A stretch of DNA of 23,748 bases from the NCBI GenBank assembly GCA_031376285.1, contig JANMDN010000049.1, positions 1-23,748 on the forward strand, read 5' to 3'. The first letter of the stretch is position 1. Every line of letters starts with the position of its first letter. Source of the DNA: JANMDN01 sp031376285 (GTDB taxonomy: Bacteria; Actinomycetota; Thermoleophilia; Miltoncostaeales; Miltoncostaeaceae). Both the position numbers and the translations under genes were made by a program. This document shows, piece by piece, positions 14,860 through 22,197 of the stretch. The notes beneath the pieces are model-generated. The model worked only from the letters and a program-made list of their open reading frames with translations, was not told the DNA's origin and made no database searches.

Positions 14860-15378
14860 ATGAGCGAGAGCACCGAGGCCACAGAGGTCGAGGCCAAGGT
14901 CGACGAGCCGACGCCCGAGGCGGCCGAGGCGGTTGCGACCGAGGTCGTCGAGGCCCCGGTCGAGGCAGACGCCGGTCCGGCCGCGCAGGCCGAGGTACCC
15001 GCGGACGTGACCGAGGTACCCGCCGCTGAGGTCAAGGCCGACGAGGCGACGGTTGACGCGCCCGAAGGTGAACCCGTGATCGAGGCTGTCGCCGACGTGG
15101 CAGAGGCCCTTGCGGTCGAGCCCGTCGAGGAAGCCCCGGTGCCGGCTGACGTCGTGGCCGCCGAGATGTCGACGGTCCGTCAGGCGAGGGTCTTCCTGTG
15201 CGAGCGCGGTCATCGCGTCACGGCGCTCTGGAAGACACCGGAGGTTTGCCAAGGGCGGATCACCCGCACCGGACCAGTCTGCGGACGGCCGTTATACCCC
15301 ATGGCCGAGCTTCCAGAGCAGGTCCAGAAGGCGCTGAACCCCCTCAAGGCGTCGAAGAAGTCCTCGAAGAAGAAGTAG
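14860..15378 (+). CDS. Acidic/basic polyampholyte protein with candidate Cys/His metal site (172 aa)
   Basis: Not recognised. Residues 1-102 are low complexity, almost only Ala, Glu, Val, Asp, Pro and Thr, strongly acidic and probably disordered. Residues 103-150 form a compact part with C114, H118, C130 and C141 (CERGH...VC...VCGRPLYP), a possible single-zinc site of the C-x3-H-x11-C-x10-C kind. The last nine residues are mostly Lys and Ser (KASKKSSKKK). A good ribosome site (AGGA, 7-nt spacing) supports ATG 14860. An internal in-frame ATG at 15166 would give only the Cys/His domain. It ends at a strong hairpin shared with the convergent peptidase gene. A nucleic-acid or ribosome-associated role is conceivable from the basic tail, but this is speculation. 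Confidence 0.75.
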   Translation: MSESTEATEVEAKVDEPTPEAAEAVATEVVEAPVEADAGPAAQAEVPADVTEVPAAEVKADEATVDAPEGEPVIEAVADVAEALAVEPVEEAPVPADVVAAEMSTVRQARVFLCERGHRVTALWKTPEVCQGRITRTGPVCGRPLYPMAELPEQVQKALNPLKASKKSSKKK

Positions 15379-15388
15379 CGGTCGCGGC

Positions 15389-15425
15389 GGCGCCAACCCG
15401 GCCCGTTCGGGTCGGGTTGGGCGCC
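15389..15425. terminator. Strong bidirectional hairpin between convergent genes
   Basis: A long stem pairs GGCGCC (15389-15394) with GGCGCC (15420-15425) and AACCCG (15395-15400) with CGGGTT (15413-15418), with G15419 bulged. An inner G-T pair and a CCC/GGG stem with a GTTC loop follow. It fills the 57-bp gap between the plus-strand gene ending at 15378 and the minus-strand gene ending at 15436, so it can serve both. It lacks a T-run on either strand. Confidence 0.65.
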
Positions 15426-15435
15426 AGCCGGACAA

Positions 15436-17229
15436 CTACTTGGCGATGGCAAGCGCCTCTGCCTCGCTCACGAGCCGATCCAGCTCCACGATGCTCGGCT
15501 CCCACACGTCCGGGTCGTTCAGATCGATGCCGAGCGGGCGCAAGAGGCCCTCGGGCCCGTCGGAGGCGCCCGCCTCCAGGAATTTCAAGTAGGGCCCGAC
15601 AAACGCGTCGGAGTTCTCACGCATGCGTACCTGGAGGTTGAGCGCCACCAGGCTCGCGAACACGTACGCGTACGTGTAAAAGCGGGTCGAAATGAAGTGG
15701 GGAATGTAGGCCCACGCGAGGCGGTAGCCCTCGGGGATGTCGACCGAGTCACCGTAGTAGCGGCGGTTCTCCTCCATCCAAATCTCACCGAGGCGGTCGG
15801 CAGAGAGCGTTTGCCCGCTCGCTCTCGCGGCGTAGGCACGTTGCTCGTACCGCGTGAGGACCGCCTGGCGAAAGACCGAGGCAAACGTGCCCTCGACGTG
15901 TTCGCAGTACAGGGTGCGGCGCGTCTCGGTGTCGTTCTCGAGTGCGACGACATGTTCGAGCGCGATCGATTCCGCAAACGTAGACGGGACCTCGGCGAGG
16001 GCAATCCCGGTATAGGCCGAGAGCGGTGACTGGTGCTCGGCGGCCAGGGCGAAATGCATCGCGTGGCCGAGTTCATGGGCGAGCGTCATCACATCGGTGA
16101 AGCGGTCGTTGAAGTTCATAAGAACGTAGACGGGCGCGTTCTGGGAGACCGGGGCACAGAACGCCCCGCCGCGCTTGCCGACCCGCGGCTCGGCATCGAG
16201 GCGCCCCTCCCGCATGATTTCAGCCGCGACACCGGCGACCCGTGGAGAGAACGCTTCGAAGGCGCCCTCGACGATCGATCGGGCCTCCGCGTAGTGCACG
16301 GTCCGGGCCTCACCAAGCGGCGCGTACTGATCGGCGAGGTGGAGCCGGTCGAGGCCGAGGAGCTTCGCCTTGAGTCGGAACCACCGCTGGGCGATCGGAT
16401 AGGCCGCCTCGACGCGTTCGAGCATCCGGTCGACGGCGGTCGCGGGCAGCTCGTTTCGCAGGTGTGTTGCGGCCATGGGGCCCGGGTACTTACGGATACG
16501 GTCGATCACGAGGCGATCGCCGACGAGGGTGTCGTAGCAATGCGCGAGCGTGTCGGCCTGCGGCACGAGCCCCTCGAAGAGCGCGGTCATCGATCGCAGC
16601 CGGAGGCCTCGGTCGGTGTTTCGCACGAGGGCCAACAGGCGGTCGATGGTGAGGGCCTCTTCGCCGTCGCCGGCATCGAACGGGATCTGGAGCGTCGAGG
16701 TGATGCGTCCGAAGAGCGCCTGCCACGCGGAGACCGCGGCGGTGTGCCGCTCCGAGAGCATCCGCTCCTCGGGCTCGGCGAGCAGATGCGGGGCGAATCG
16801 TCGCTGCGCGATGAGGTAGTGCCGATCTCCTGCAACCTCAGGCGCGTCGGCGAGCGCGAGCGCGACGTCTTCGGGAAGCGCGGTCCACTCGAGTTCAGCG
16901 AACCGAAGGAGGTTGCCGGCCTCGATCATCGACTGATCGACCTCTGTTGTGAGGTCGCGGTTCTCCTGAGACTCCACGTCGATGGACTCACGCAGGTGTG
17001 CGTAGGAGGACACCCGAGACAGATCGTTGTCGATCGCGGCCAGCTCGGCGAGCATTGCGCCAAGACCCGCGCCGTCGAGCCCGTCGACTCGCCCGCGGTA
17101 GGTGCCGGCGAAGGCTCGGCATCGATCCAGGGCACGGGCCAATTCAGCCCGGGCCGCGTCGGCGTCGGTGATCAGTCGTCCAAGGTCCCAGCGAGTCCCC
17201 TTGGCCAGGGGAGCGGCGTCAGTTCGCAT
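15436..17229 (-). CDS. pepF: M3 family oligoendopeptidase, PepF-like (597 aa)
   Basis: Zinc metallopeptidase that cleaves short peptides in the cytoplasm. The zinc motif is HELGH with H385, E386 and H389, and the third ligand region is EVPSTFAE with E413. The N-terminal helical half and the C-terminal RFYTYAYVFASLVALNL block match the PepF/M3B group, and about 600 residues is the usual size. ATG 17229 is chosen because the family match begins within ten residues. The frame continues to 17445 but that part is Ser/Pro/Arg-rich and overlaps the PHP gene. It starts 10 nt after the PHP stop, so the two are likely one transcript. Confidence 0.9.
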   Translation of the reverse strand: MRTDAAPLAKGTRWDLGRLITDADAARAELARALDRCRAFAGTYRGRVDGLDGAGLGAMLAELAAIDNDLSRVSSYAHLRESIDVESQENRDLTTEVDQSMIEAGNLLRFAELEWTALPEDVALALADAPEVAGDRHYLIAQRRFAPHLLAEPEERMLSERHTAAVSAWQALFGRITSTLQIPFDAGDGEEALTIDRLLALVRNTDRGLRLRSMTALFEGLVPQADTLAHCYDTLVGDRLVIDRIRKYPGPMAATHLRNELPATAVDRMLERVEAAYPIAQRWFRLKAKLLGLDRLHLADQYAPLGEARTVHYAEARSIVEGAFEAFSPRVAGVAAEIMREGRLDAEPRVGKRGGAFCAPVSQNAPVYVLMNFNDRFTDVMTLAHELGHAMHFALAAEHQSPLSAYTGIALAEVPSTFAESIALEHVVALENDTETRRTLYCEHVEGTFASVFRQAVLTRYEQRAYAARASGQTLSADRLGEIWMEENRRYYGDSVDIPEGYRLAWAYIPHFISTRFYTYAYVFASLVALNLQVRMRENSDAFVGPYLKFLEAGASDGPEGLLRPLGIDLNDPDVWEPSIVELDRLVSEAEALAIAK

Positions 17230-17239
17230 CACCGGCAAC

Positions 17240-18127
17240 CTAACGTATCGCGCATCGATCGAGCAGGATCTCCGGTGTGCCGGGTGGGAGCGGGGGCGTG
17301 CCGGTGTTGCCGATTTCGGCCGACTCGCCTGGGCGGTGGAAGTCGGAGCCACCGGTTGGGACGAGCCCGTGGCGGTCGGCGAGGTCGCGGAAGTGCCGCC
17401 GATCCTCTGGACGATGCTCGGGCCGGTGGACCTCGATGCCGACAAGGCCCAGCGCGGTCAGGCTGGCGACAAGGTCGTCGAGGGGCCCCGGGTCGAGCTT
17501 CAGGGTCGCCGGGTGGGCGAGCGTCGAGGCCCCACCCGCTGCCCGCACGAGCGCGACGGCGTCCTCCGGGGAGAGGCCGTCGCTCGGGATGTAGGCCGGG
17601 GCGCCGCGTGCGAGGTAGCGGGTGAACGCGTCCTGAATGCTCGCCGCGTACCCCTGCGCAACGAGTTCGGCTGCGACGTGGGGACGTCCAACCGAGCCAG
17701 CCGCCCGGGCGAGCACGCGATCAAGCGAGAGTGGGACGCCCAGGGCGTCGAGGCGTTCGACGATCCGTCGCCCACGGGCGCGTCTGCGCTCGGCGAGGTC
17801 CGCCAGGCGCGCGAGGAGCGAGGAGGGGGGTGGGGTCCTGAAATAGCCGAGGAGGTGCAACGGGCCGGTCGGGGCGCTCACCGACAGTTCGACACCCGCG
17901 ATGACTCGAACCCCGAGGCGCGCCCCCATGCGGGTGGCTTCGTCGATGCCGGCGAGGGTGTCGTGGTCGGTCACCGCGAGGGTGCCGACCCCCGCGTCGA
18001 ATGCCCGCCGGACGAGGTCGGTCGGTGTCAGGTCTCCGTCTGAGGCGGTGGTGTGGCTGTGGAGATCGGCGAGCACGGCGCCCGAGAAGCCCGTTGCGCG
18101 GTGTGATGTCATGATGACGGGCGCCAC
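17240..18127 (-). CDS. PHP-domain phosphoesterase, RNase AM/TrpH-like (295 aa)
   Basis: Metal-dependent phosphoesterase of the PHP superfamily. Metal ligands are visible in order: DLHSHTTASDG (D21, H23, H25, D30), TDHDT (D54, H55, D56), GVELS (E80), GRPHVA, an AHP motif and the C-terminal GSDFH. This order and the length fit the YciV/TrpH branch, shown in other bacteria to act as a 5'-3' exonuclease on short RNAs and as a 3',5'-nucleotide bisphosphate phosphatase. The trpH name is historical and does not imply a role in tryptophan synthesis. The GTG at 18127 follows TACCGT by 6 nt and would be leaderless; ATG 18112 is the alternative. It is followed after 10 nt by the M3 peptidase. Confidence 0.85.
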   Translation of the reverse strand: MAPVIMTSHRATGFSGAVLADLHSHTTASDGDLTPTDLVRRAFDAGVGTLAVTDHDTLAGIDEATRMGARLGVRVIAGVELSVSAPTGPLHLLGYFRTPPPSSLLARLADLAERRRARGRRIVERLDALGVPLSLDRVLARAAGSVGRPHVAAELVAQGYAASIQDAFTRYLARGAPAYIPSDGLSPEDAVALVRAAGGASTLAHPATLKLDPGPLDDLVASLTALGLVGIEVHRPEHRPEDRRHFRDLADRHGLVPTGGSDFHRPGESAEIGNTGTPPLPPGTPEILLDRCAIR

Positions 18128-18133
18128 GCAACA

Positions 18134-18139
18134 ACGGTA
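18134..18139 (-). promoter_or_regulatory. Leaderless-type -10 element of the PHP gene
   Basis: TACCGT on the minus strand is 6 nt before GTG 18127. It sits in the 29 bp between that start and the divergent SUI1 start, where no second Shine-Dalgarno sequence would fit. Confidence 0.4.
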
Positions 18140-18156
18140 GCTGAGGTACCAGATCG

Positions 18157-18513
18157 ATGGGTATGCGACGAACAGGCCAACAGTCCGACGAGACGCTCGT
18201 TTGGTCGTCTGATCAGGGGAGGGCCTCGGCGCCCGCCCGTTCGACGCACCCGGAACCCGCGTCGGGGCCGACTCCGCCTGCGGACGGCGTCGTGCGGATC
18301 TCGCGCACCAAGGCTGGACGTGGAGGGAAGACCGTGACCCTTTGCACGGGCGTCCCCGCCGCGGACGCCCCGAACCTGACGCGCGAGCTGCGCCGCCTGT
18401 GCGGCTCCGGCGGGGCCCTCAAGGGGGGCGTCATCGAAATCCAAGGAGACCACCGCGAGCGGATCGCCGAGGCGCTCGGCGCTCGGTACCGGGTTAAGCT
18501 GGCTGGAGGCTGA
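18157..18513 (+). CDS. SUI1/YciH-family translation factor-like protein (118 aa)
   Basis: The C-terminal 75 residues (from VVRISRTKAGRGGKTVTLCTG) match the eIF1/SUI1 fold of bacterial YciH. The typical LTRELRRLCGSGGALKGGVIEIQGDHRERI block and the KLAGG end are both present. YciH has been linked to start-site fidelity on the 30S subunit. The first 43 residues are Ser/Pro/Gln-rich and probably disordered, longer than in many YciH proteins. The start is ATG 18157, with GAGGT 9 nt upstream (18143-18147); ATG 18163 is a close alternative. The 3' end overlaps the convergent ppx gene by 20 bp. Confidence 0.88.
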   Translation: MGMRRTGQQSDETLVWSSDQGRASAPARSTHPEPASGPTPPADGVVRISRTKAGRGGKTVTLCTGVPAADAPNLTRELRRLCGSGGALKGGVIEIQGDHRERIAEALGARYRVKLAGG

Positions 18514-20047
18514 TCTCCAGGCGACGGCCGGTCGCACGTTCAACGTTTGCCGCCTCGCTCGCGGCGGCCCAACGAGCGACGCTGACGTCCGCCGTCGCGT
18601 CGAGGTGAAGGGTGAGCGCCTCCCCGTCGTCGGAGAGTGACAGTCCCTGAACGCGCTGCCCGCGCCCGCGTTCGAGCTGCTCGGCCAACCGCAGGCAGAC
18701 GGCAAGGCGCAGTAGGCGCTCCTCGTCGCCGTCCTGGAGGATCTCCGCCAGCCCATTCGGGCTTGGGAGCGCCTTGCGGTGCCCGCGCACCAGGAGGGCG
18801 ATGATCACGAGCTCCCGGTGACGAAACCCCGGGAGACCCGCGTTCATCACGAGGTACGCGCCATGCTTGTGATGATCGTTGTAGTCGACGATCACCCCGA
18901 CGTCATGCAGAATCGAGGCGGCCCAGAGCCACTCGCGCTCCTTGTCGTCGCTCGGGTGCAGGCCGAGTCGGCCGAGCTCGTCGAAGATGCGAAGCGCAAG
19001 TGTCGCGACATGCTCGGCGTGCGGCTTGTCGTATCGGTAGATCGCGGCCACGTTTCGGACGCTTGCCGTGCGCACATCGGGGAAGAGCGGCTCGTCGACG
19101 CCGAGATAGTGCTCGTAGAAGACGCCCCAACGAAGGCCCTGGGCGCAGACTTCGACGGAGCGAAGCTCGAGTCGCTCCATGATCGTGTCGAGCACGATGG
19201 CGCCGGCGAGGGTGATGTCGGCACGGTCGGCTTTGAGCCCGGGAATCCTTGCCCGCTGACGCCCCGCGAGCGAGGCCATCTGATCGATCAAACCCTGAAG
19301 CACTTCGCGGTTGAGACGGTATCCATGGACCTCTCCAAGGGGATACCCGGTCGCGCGTTGGGCCATCGCGGCGAGCGTGCGTATCGAACCTCCCATCGCG
19401 ACGTTCGGCTCCCCTGCGGCGAGACCCTCAAACGATCCGATCTGAGCCAGGACATGCTTGCGCAGCTGCGCGACACGTGAGGCGTCTGGCACCCCGTCGC
19501 CGAGAACCTGCTCGGTCATCCGGACCGCCCCGAGCGGCCAGCTTCCCGCTGTCGTCAGTTGCCGCTTCTCGACGCGACCGAGCTGGAGGCTTCCTCCGCC
19601 GATGTCGAGCACGGTTCCGTTTCGCAGCGTCGTGCTGTTGATCGCTCCCAGGTAGCCGTAGCGGGCCTCGTCGTGGGCCGAGAGCACTCGAACCGGGAGC
19701 TGCCCGTCCGCGCTCAACCGCTTGATGACGGCGCCTTGATTTGTCGCGTCGCGGACGGCGCTTGTCGCCACCGGATCGACCACGTCGACGTTGGAGGCAG
19801 CGCAGAAGCTCGCGTAGAGCCCCGCGGCGAGCCCTGCGCGGTCGAGCGCATCGGCGGCGAGGACGCCGTCGACCTGGCCGGCCGAGAGGCGGACGCTCTC
19901 GCGAACCTCTTCGGTGAGCTGGAATGCGCCTCCCGGCACGTAGCGGAACACCACCAGTCGAAAGGTGTTCGAACCCATGTCGATGACCGCGAGTCGCTGC
20001 TCCCGCCGCTCGGTGTCGCCCCCGCCGACGGCTACCCTACGAGCCAT
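18494..20047 (-). CDS. Ppx/GppA-family phosphatase with C-terminal HD domain (517 aa)
   Basis: Exopolyphosphatase or guanosine pentaphosphate phosphatase. The actin-like fold shows phosphate loop 1 VIDMGSNTFRL near residue 22, EARYGYLGA and phosphate loop 2 LDIGGGSLQLG in the first 170 residues. After about residue 320 an HD-type helical domain follows, with an LHDVG motif, as in long Ppx proteins. Polyphosphate versus pppGpp preference cannot be read from sequence. ATG 20047 has GGAG 8 nt upstream; the frame continues to 20137 but that part is antisense to the hydrolase gene. Its start codon shares bases with the divergent ATG at 20046, and its 3' end overlaps SUI1. Confidence 0.88.
   Translation of the reverse strand: MARRVAVGGGDTERREQRLAVIDMGSNTFRLVVFRYVPGGAFQLTEEVRESVRLSAGQVDGVLAADALDRAGLAAGLYASFCAASNVDVVDPVATSAVRDATNQGAVIKRLSADGQLPVRVLSAHDEARYGYLGAINSTTLRNGTVLDIGGGSLQLGRVEKRQLTTAGSWPLGAVRMTEQVLGDGVPDASRVAQLRKHVLAQIGSFEGLAAGEPNVAMGGSIRTLAAMAQRATGYPLGEVHGYRLNREVLQGLIDQMASLAGRQRARIPGLKADRADITLAGAIVLDTIMERLELRSVEVCAQGLRWGVFYEHYLGVDEPLFPDVRTASVRNVAAIYRYDKPHAEHVATLALRIFDELGRLGLHPSDDKEREWLWAASILHDVGVIVDYNDHHKHGAYLVMNAGLPGFRHRELVIIALLVRGHRKALPSPNGLAEILQDGDEERLLRLAVCLRLAEQLERGRGQRVQGLSLSDDGEALTLHLDATADVSVARWAAASEAANVERATGRRLEISLQPA
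20033..20038 (+). promoter_or_regulatory. Leaderless-type -10 element of the alarmone hydrolase gene
   Basis: TACCCT is 7 nt before ATG 20046, so transcription would begin at or next to the A of the start codon. The element lies inside codons 3-5 of the divergent ppx gene. Confidence 0.5.
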
Positions 20048-20750
20048 GGCTTCAACTCCATTGACACCACCGTCGGTCGAGGCCGCCGGGCGGGCGCTCG
20101 CCCGAGTGGCGCCCGAGACGCTGGAGTGGCCAACCATCTTCGACGAGCCCGACGCGGTCGAGCTGGCCTGGCTCGACTTCGTGGCGACGCGTCCAGGCGA
20201 TCGAGCGCTCCTGCAGCGGGGACTCGCGTTTGCCCGAGTGGCCCACGGCGAACAGACCCGTCGCGGCGGCCTTGCGCCCTACTGGGTGCACCCGGTTCGC
20301 GTGGCGATCGAACTGGGACGCTGGAACGAGGCGACGCCGGATCGGCTGATGGCGGCGCTGCTCCACGATACGGTCGAGGATACCGAGGCCACCGTCGGAG
20401 AAATCCGGGCGAAGTTCGGCCAGGACGTCGCGACCCTCGTTTCCTGGCTGACGGCTCCTCCGTCCGAGGAACGGACTGCGCTCGTCGCCTACTACGCGCG
20501 CATGAAGCGGGACGCTCCCGAGCCCGTCATCGTCTTGAAGCTCGCTGATCGCTCCGACAATCTGCGCAGCATCCAGGCGCTCGTCATGCGTACCGGTGAG
20601 CCCTATCGGCGTTGGGCGGGACTCTATCTCGCAGCAACGCAGCGCCAGATCCTGCCGCTTGCCGACCGGGCACCCTCTATTGCTCGCGCTGGGCTCTTGG
20701 CCGCCATCGCGGACCTCGCACCCCTCGTCAGCGACTTTACCGAGGGCTAA
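20046..20750 (+). CDS. Rel/SpoT-type HD hydrolase, small alarmone hydrolase-like (234 aa)
   Basis: Predicted Mn2+-dependent HD hydrolase of the RelA/SpoT family that could remove the 3'-pyrophosphate of (p)ppGpp. The family blocks are in order: FARVAHGEQTRRGGLAPYWVHPVRVA, AALLHDTVEDTEAT with the HD pair, FGQDVATLVSWLT, and VLKLADRSDNLRSI. No synthetase, TGS or ACT domain follows, so it is a stand-alone hydrolase of the SAH/MESH1 kind. The usual KLADRLHN reads KLADRSDN, with Ser and Asp at the Leu-His positions. ATG 20046 follows TACCCT by 7 nt. The frame extends to 19965 but that part is antisense to ppx and has no family match. Confidence 0.85.
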   Translation: MASTPLTPPSVEAAGRALARVAPETLEWPTIFDEPDAVELAWLDFVATRPGDRALLQRGLAFARVAHGEQTRRGGLAPYWVHPVRVAIELGRWNEATPDRLMAALLHDTVEDTEATVGEIRAKFGQDVATLVSWLTAPPSEERTALVAYYARMKRDAPEPVIVLKLADRSDNLRSIQALVMRTGEPYRRWAGLYLAATQRQILPLADRAPSIARAGLLAAIADLAPLVSDFTEG

Positions 20751-20825
20751 CCCCGCCGAAACCACCCGGTTACGAATGCTCGATTGTATGGCGCTCACAC
20801 GTCCACGATTCCCAAGGGGGAACTC

Positions 20826-20978
20826 ATGAGCGCTTCATACGACATCAGGTCGATCACCCAACTGCTCGATCGCCTCGACCCAACGGCCTCCGGTCAATGC
20901 GGCGTGCCTGGCTGCACGCACCTTGATGCGCGAGACCATGACCAGGACGCGAGCCCTCCCATTCGCATGGCCGCGTAG
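20826..20978 (+). CDS. Small hypothetical protein (50 aa)
   Basis: A short open frame supported mainly by its ribosome site: AAGGGGG (20814-20820) lies 5 nt before ATG 20826. The protein starts with a hydrophilic helix-like part (SITQLLDRLD). A CGVPGC pair at C25 and C30 follows, then a His/Asp-rich stretch (HLDARDHDQD) that could bind metal. No signal peptide or membrane segment is seen and I do not recognise the family. It follows the alarmone hydrolase gene after 75 bp on the same strand and ends 24 bp before the convergent RNase D gene. Confidence 0.55.
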   Translation: MSASYDIRSITQLLDRLDPTASGQCGVPGCTHLDARDHDQDASPPIRMAA

Positions 20979-20993
20979 CGCGGGCGCAACCGG

Positions 20994-21016
20994 CGGCGGC
21001 GATCAGTCGCCAGCCG
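20994..21016. terminator. Hairpin at the 3' end of RNase D and the small gene
   Basis: GGCGA-TCAG-TCGCC, extended with one bulged A to about 9 bp, spans the RNase D stop region between two convergent genes. There is no T-run. Confidence 0.35.
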
Positions 21017-22178
21017 GCAGCTCCCGTACGTACGGTGGTTCGTGATGCGGAACGAGCGCGACGCGACCGTTTGCGAGCGCGACGAGCGCGCGGCCGGCGA
21101 CCTCGGCCCGCCAGCCACCCATGAGCTGTCCTTCTGGCTCGCGGCCTTCGACCACCGCGAGCATCAGCTGACCGATCTCCTCGCGGCTCGCCACAAGGGA
21201 CGGCGCGATATCGAGCGCGGCGCCCCTCGCGGCAAGGAGCGCGCTTCCGAGCGTGCCAAGCATCTCGACCCGGTCGCGGCGCTCCGGCGGAACAGCAGGC
21301 GGCGCGGCTGGCGCAGTCGCGGTACGGCTCTCGATCAGCCCGGTCAGGATGACGTCGCGGTCGCTTGCCGCCAGGCCCTCCGGCAGCCCGCGAATGCTGG
21401 CGAGCCCGGACCGATCCTTCGGGCGACGACGAGCCAGCTCAACGAGCACACGATCAGGCAGCACCCATTGCAGCGGCCGATCGCGCCGCCGAGCTGAGTC
21501 CTCGCGCCAGGCCGCGAGCGACCTGAGCGCGGCACGCTCTGGGCCGCTCAGTCGCCCCTGGCCTTTCACGCGTCGCCACGCGTCGTCCGGGTCGGTCGAC
21601 CATCGGGTTTCGGCGCCGAAGCGGCGCGCGACCTCCTCGTCGACCCAGGGCCCCCGGCCCCGCTCGATCGCGCGCCGCTCGATTTCGTCGTCGAGATCCA
21701 GGAGGTAGCGTACGTCGTCGGCGGCATAGTCGAGTTGCGCCTCCGAGAGAGGGCGTCGACTCCAATCCGAGTAGCTCTCCGTCTTTGCGAGCACGCGGCC
21801 GAGGCAGCGCTCGAGCAGGGTGCCGAGGCTCGCCCCCGCCCCGAGGCCGACGAAGCCGGCGGCCGTTTGCGTGTCTCTGATCGCGGCCTGTCCACCGCCG
21901 AACCGCAGTGCGAAGAGCGTCAGGTCGCTTGCGGGGGCATGCATCACCTTCACGACGGCGTCGTCGGCGAGGAGATCAGCGAGCGGCTCGAGGGGCGCGC
22001 CCTCGACCGGATCGATCAGCCAGATCGCCTGCCCGTCCGAGATTTGGATCAGACACGGAACCGGGGCGTAGGTCCGCTCCCAAAGGAACTCAGTGTCGAG
22101 CGCGACGCGGCCAGCGGCCCGTGCGGCTCGCATTGCGTCGTCGACTCCCGCACCATCCCGAACGACGCGCGTCTCCAC
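21003..22178 (-). CDS. rnd: Ribonuclease D (391 aa)
   Basis: A 3'-5' exoribonuclease of the DEDDy class that trims tRNA and other small RNAs. Exo I is LDTEF with D28 and E30, Exo II is HAPASDL with D85, and Exo III is DYAADDVRYL with Y151 and D155. The SYSDWSRRPLSEAQLDYA block is typical of RNase D. One HRDC-like helical domain lies near residues 210-285, and the remaining C-terminal part is less conserved. The GTG at 22178 has no Shine-Dalgarno sequence but follows TAGGCT by 6 nt. It is divergent from the ABC-F gene, with only 19 bp between the two start codons. Confidence 0.92.
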   Translation of the reverse strand: METRVVRDGAGVDDAMRAARAAGRVALDTEFLWERTYAPVPCLIQISDGQAIWLIDPVEGAPLEPLADLLADDAVVKVMHAPASDLTLFALRFGGGQAAIRDTQTAAGFVGLGAGASLGTLLERCLGRVLAKTESYSDWSRRPLSEAQLDYAADDVRYLLDLDDEIERRAIERGRGPWVDEEVARRFGAETRWSTDPDDAWRRVKGQGRLSGPERAALRSLAAWREDSARRRDRPLQWVLPDRVLVELARRRPKDRSGLASIRGLPEGLAASDRDVILTGLIESRTATAPAAPPAVPPERRDRVEMLGTLGSALLAARGAALDIAPSLVASREEIGQLMLAVVEGREPEGQLMGGWRAEVAGRALVALANGRVALVPHHEPPYVRELPAGD

Positions 22179-22183
22179 ACCGC

Positions 22184-22190
22184 TAGCCTA
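22184..22190. promoter_or_regulatory. Symmetric bidirectional -10 element (TAGCCTA)
   Basis: On the plus strand TAGCCT (22184-22189) is 8 nt before GTG 22198 of the ABC-F gene. On the minus strand TAGGCT (22190-22185) is 6 nt before GTG 22178 of RNase D. The two hexamers overlap in a near-palindrome, so one site could drive both genes as leaderless messages. No -35 boxes are recognisable. Confidence 0.5.
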
Positions 22191-22197
22191 CCCGGTT

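Noticed and set aside
14836..15252. Long minus-strand open frame opposite the polyampholyte gene, rich in Gly, Leu, Asp and Arg
   Set aside because: It is the antisense image of the Ala/Glu/Val-rich repeat region. The plus frame has the ribosome site and the Cys/His domain.
16033..17625. 530-codon plus-strand open frame opposite the M3 peptidase and PHP genes
   Set aside because: Shadow frame. The minus strand encodes recognisable peptidase and phosphoesterase motifs; the plus frame has none.
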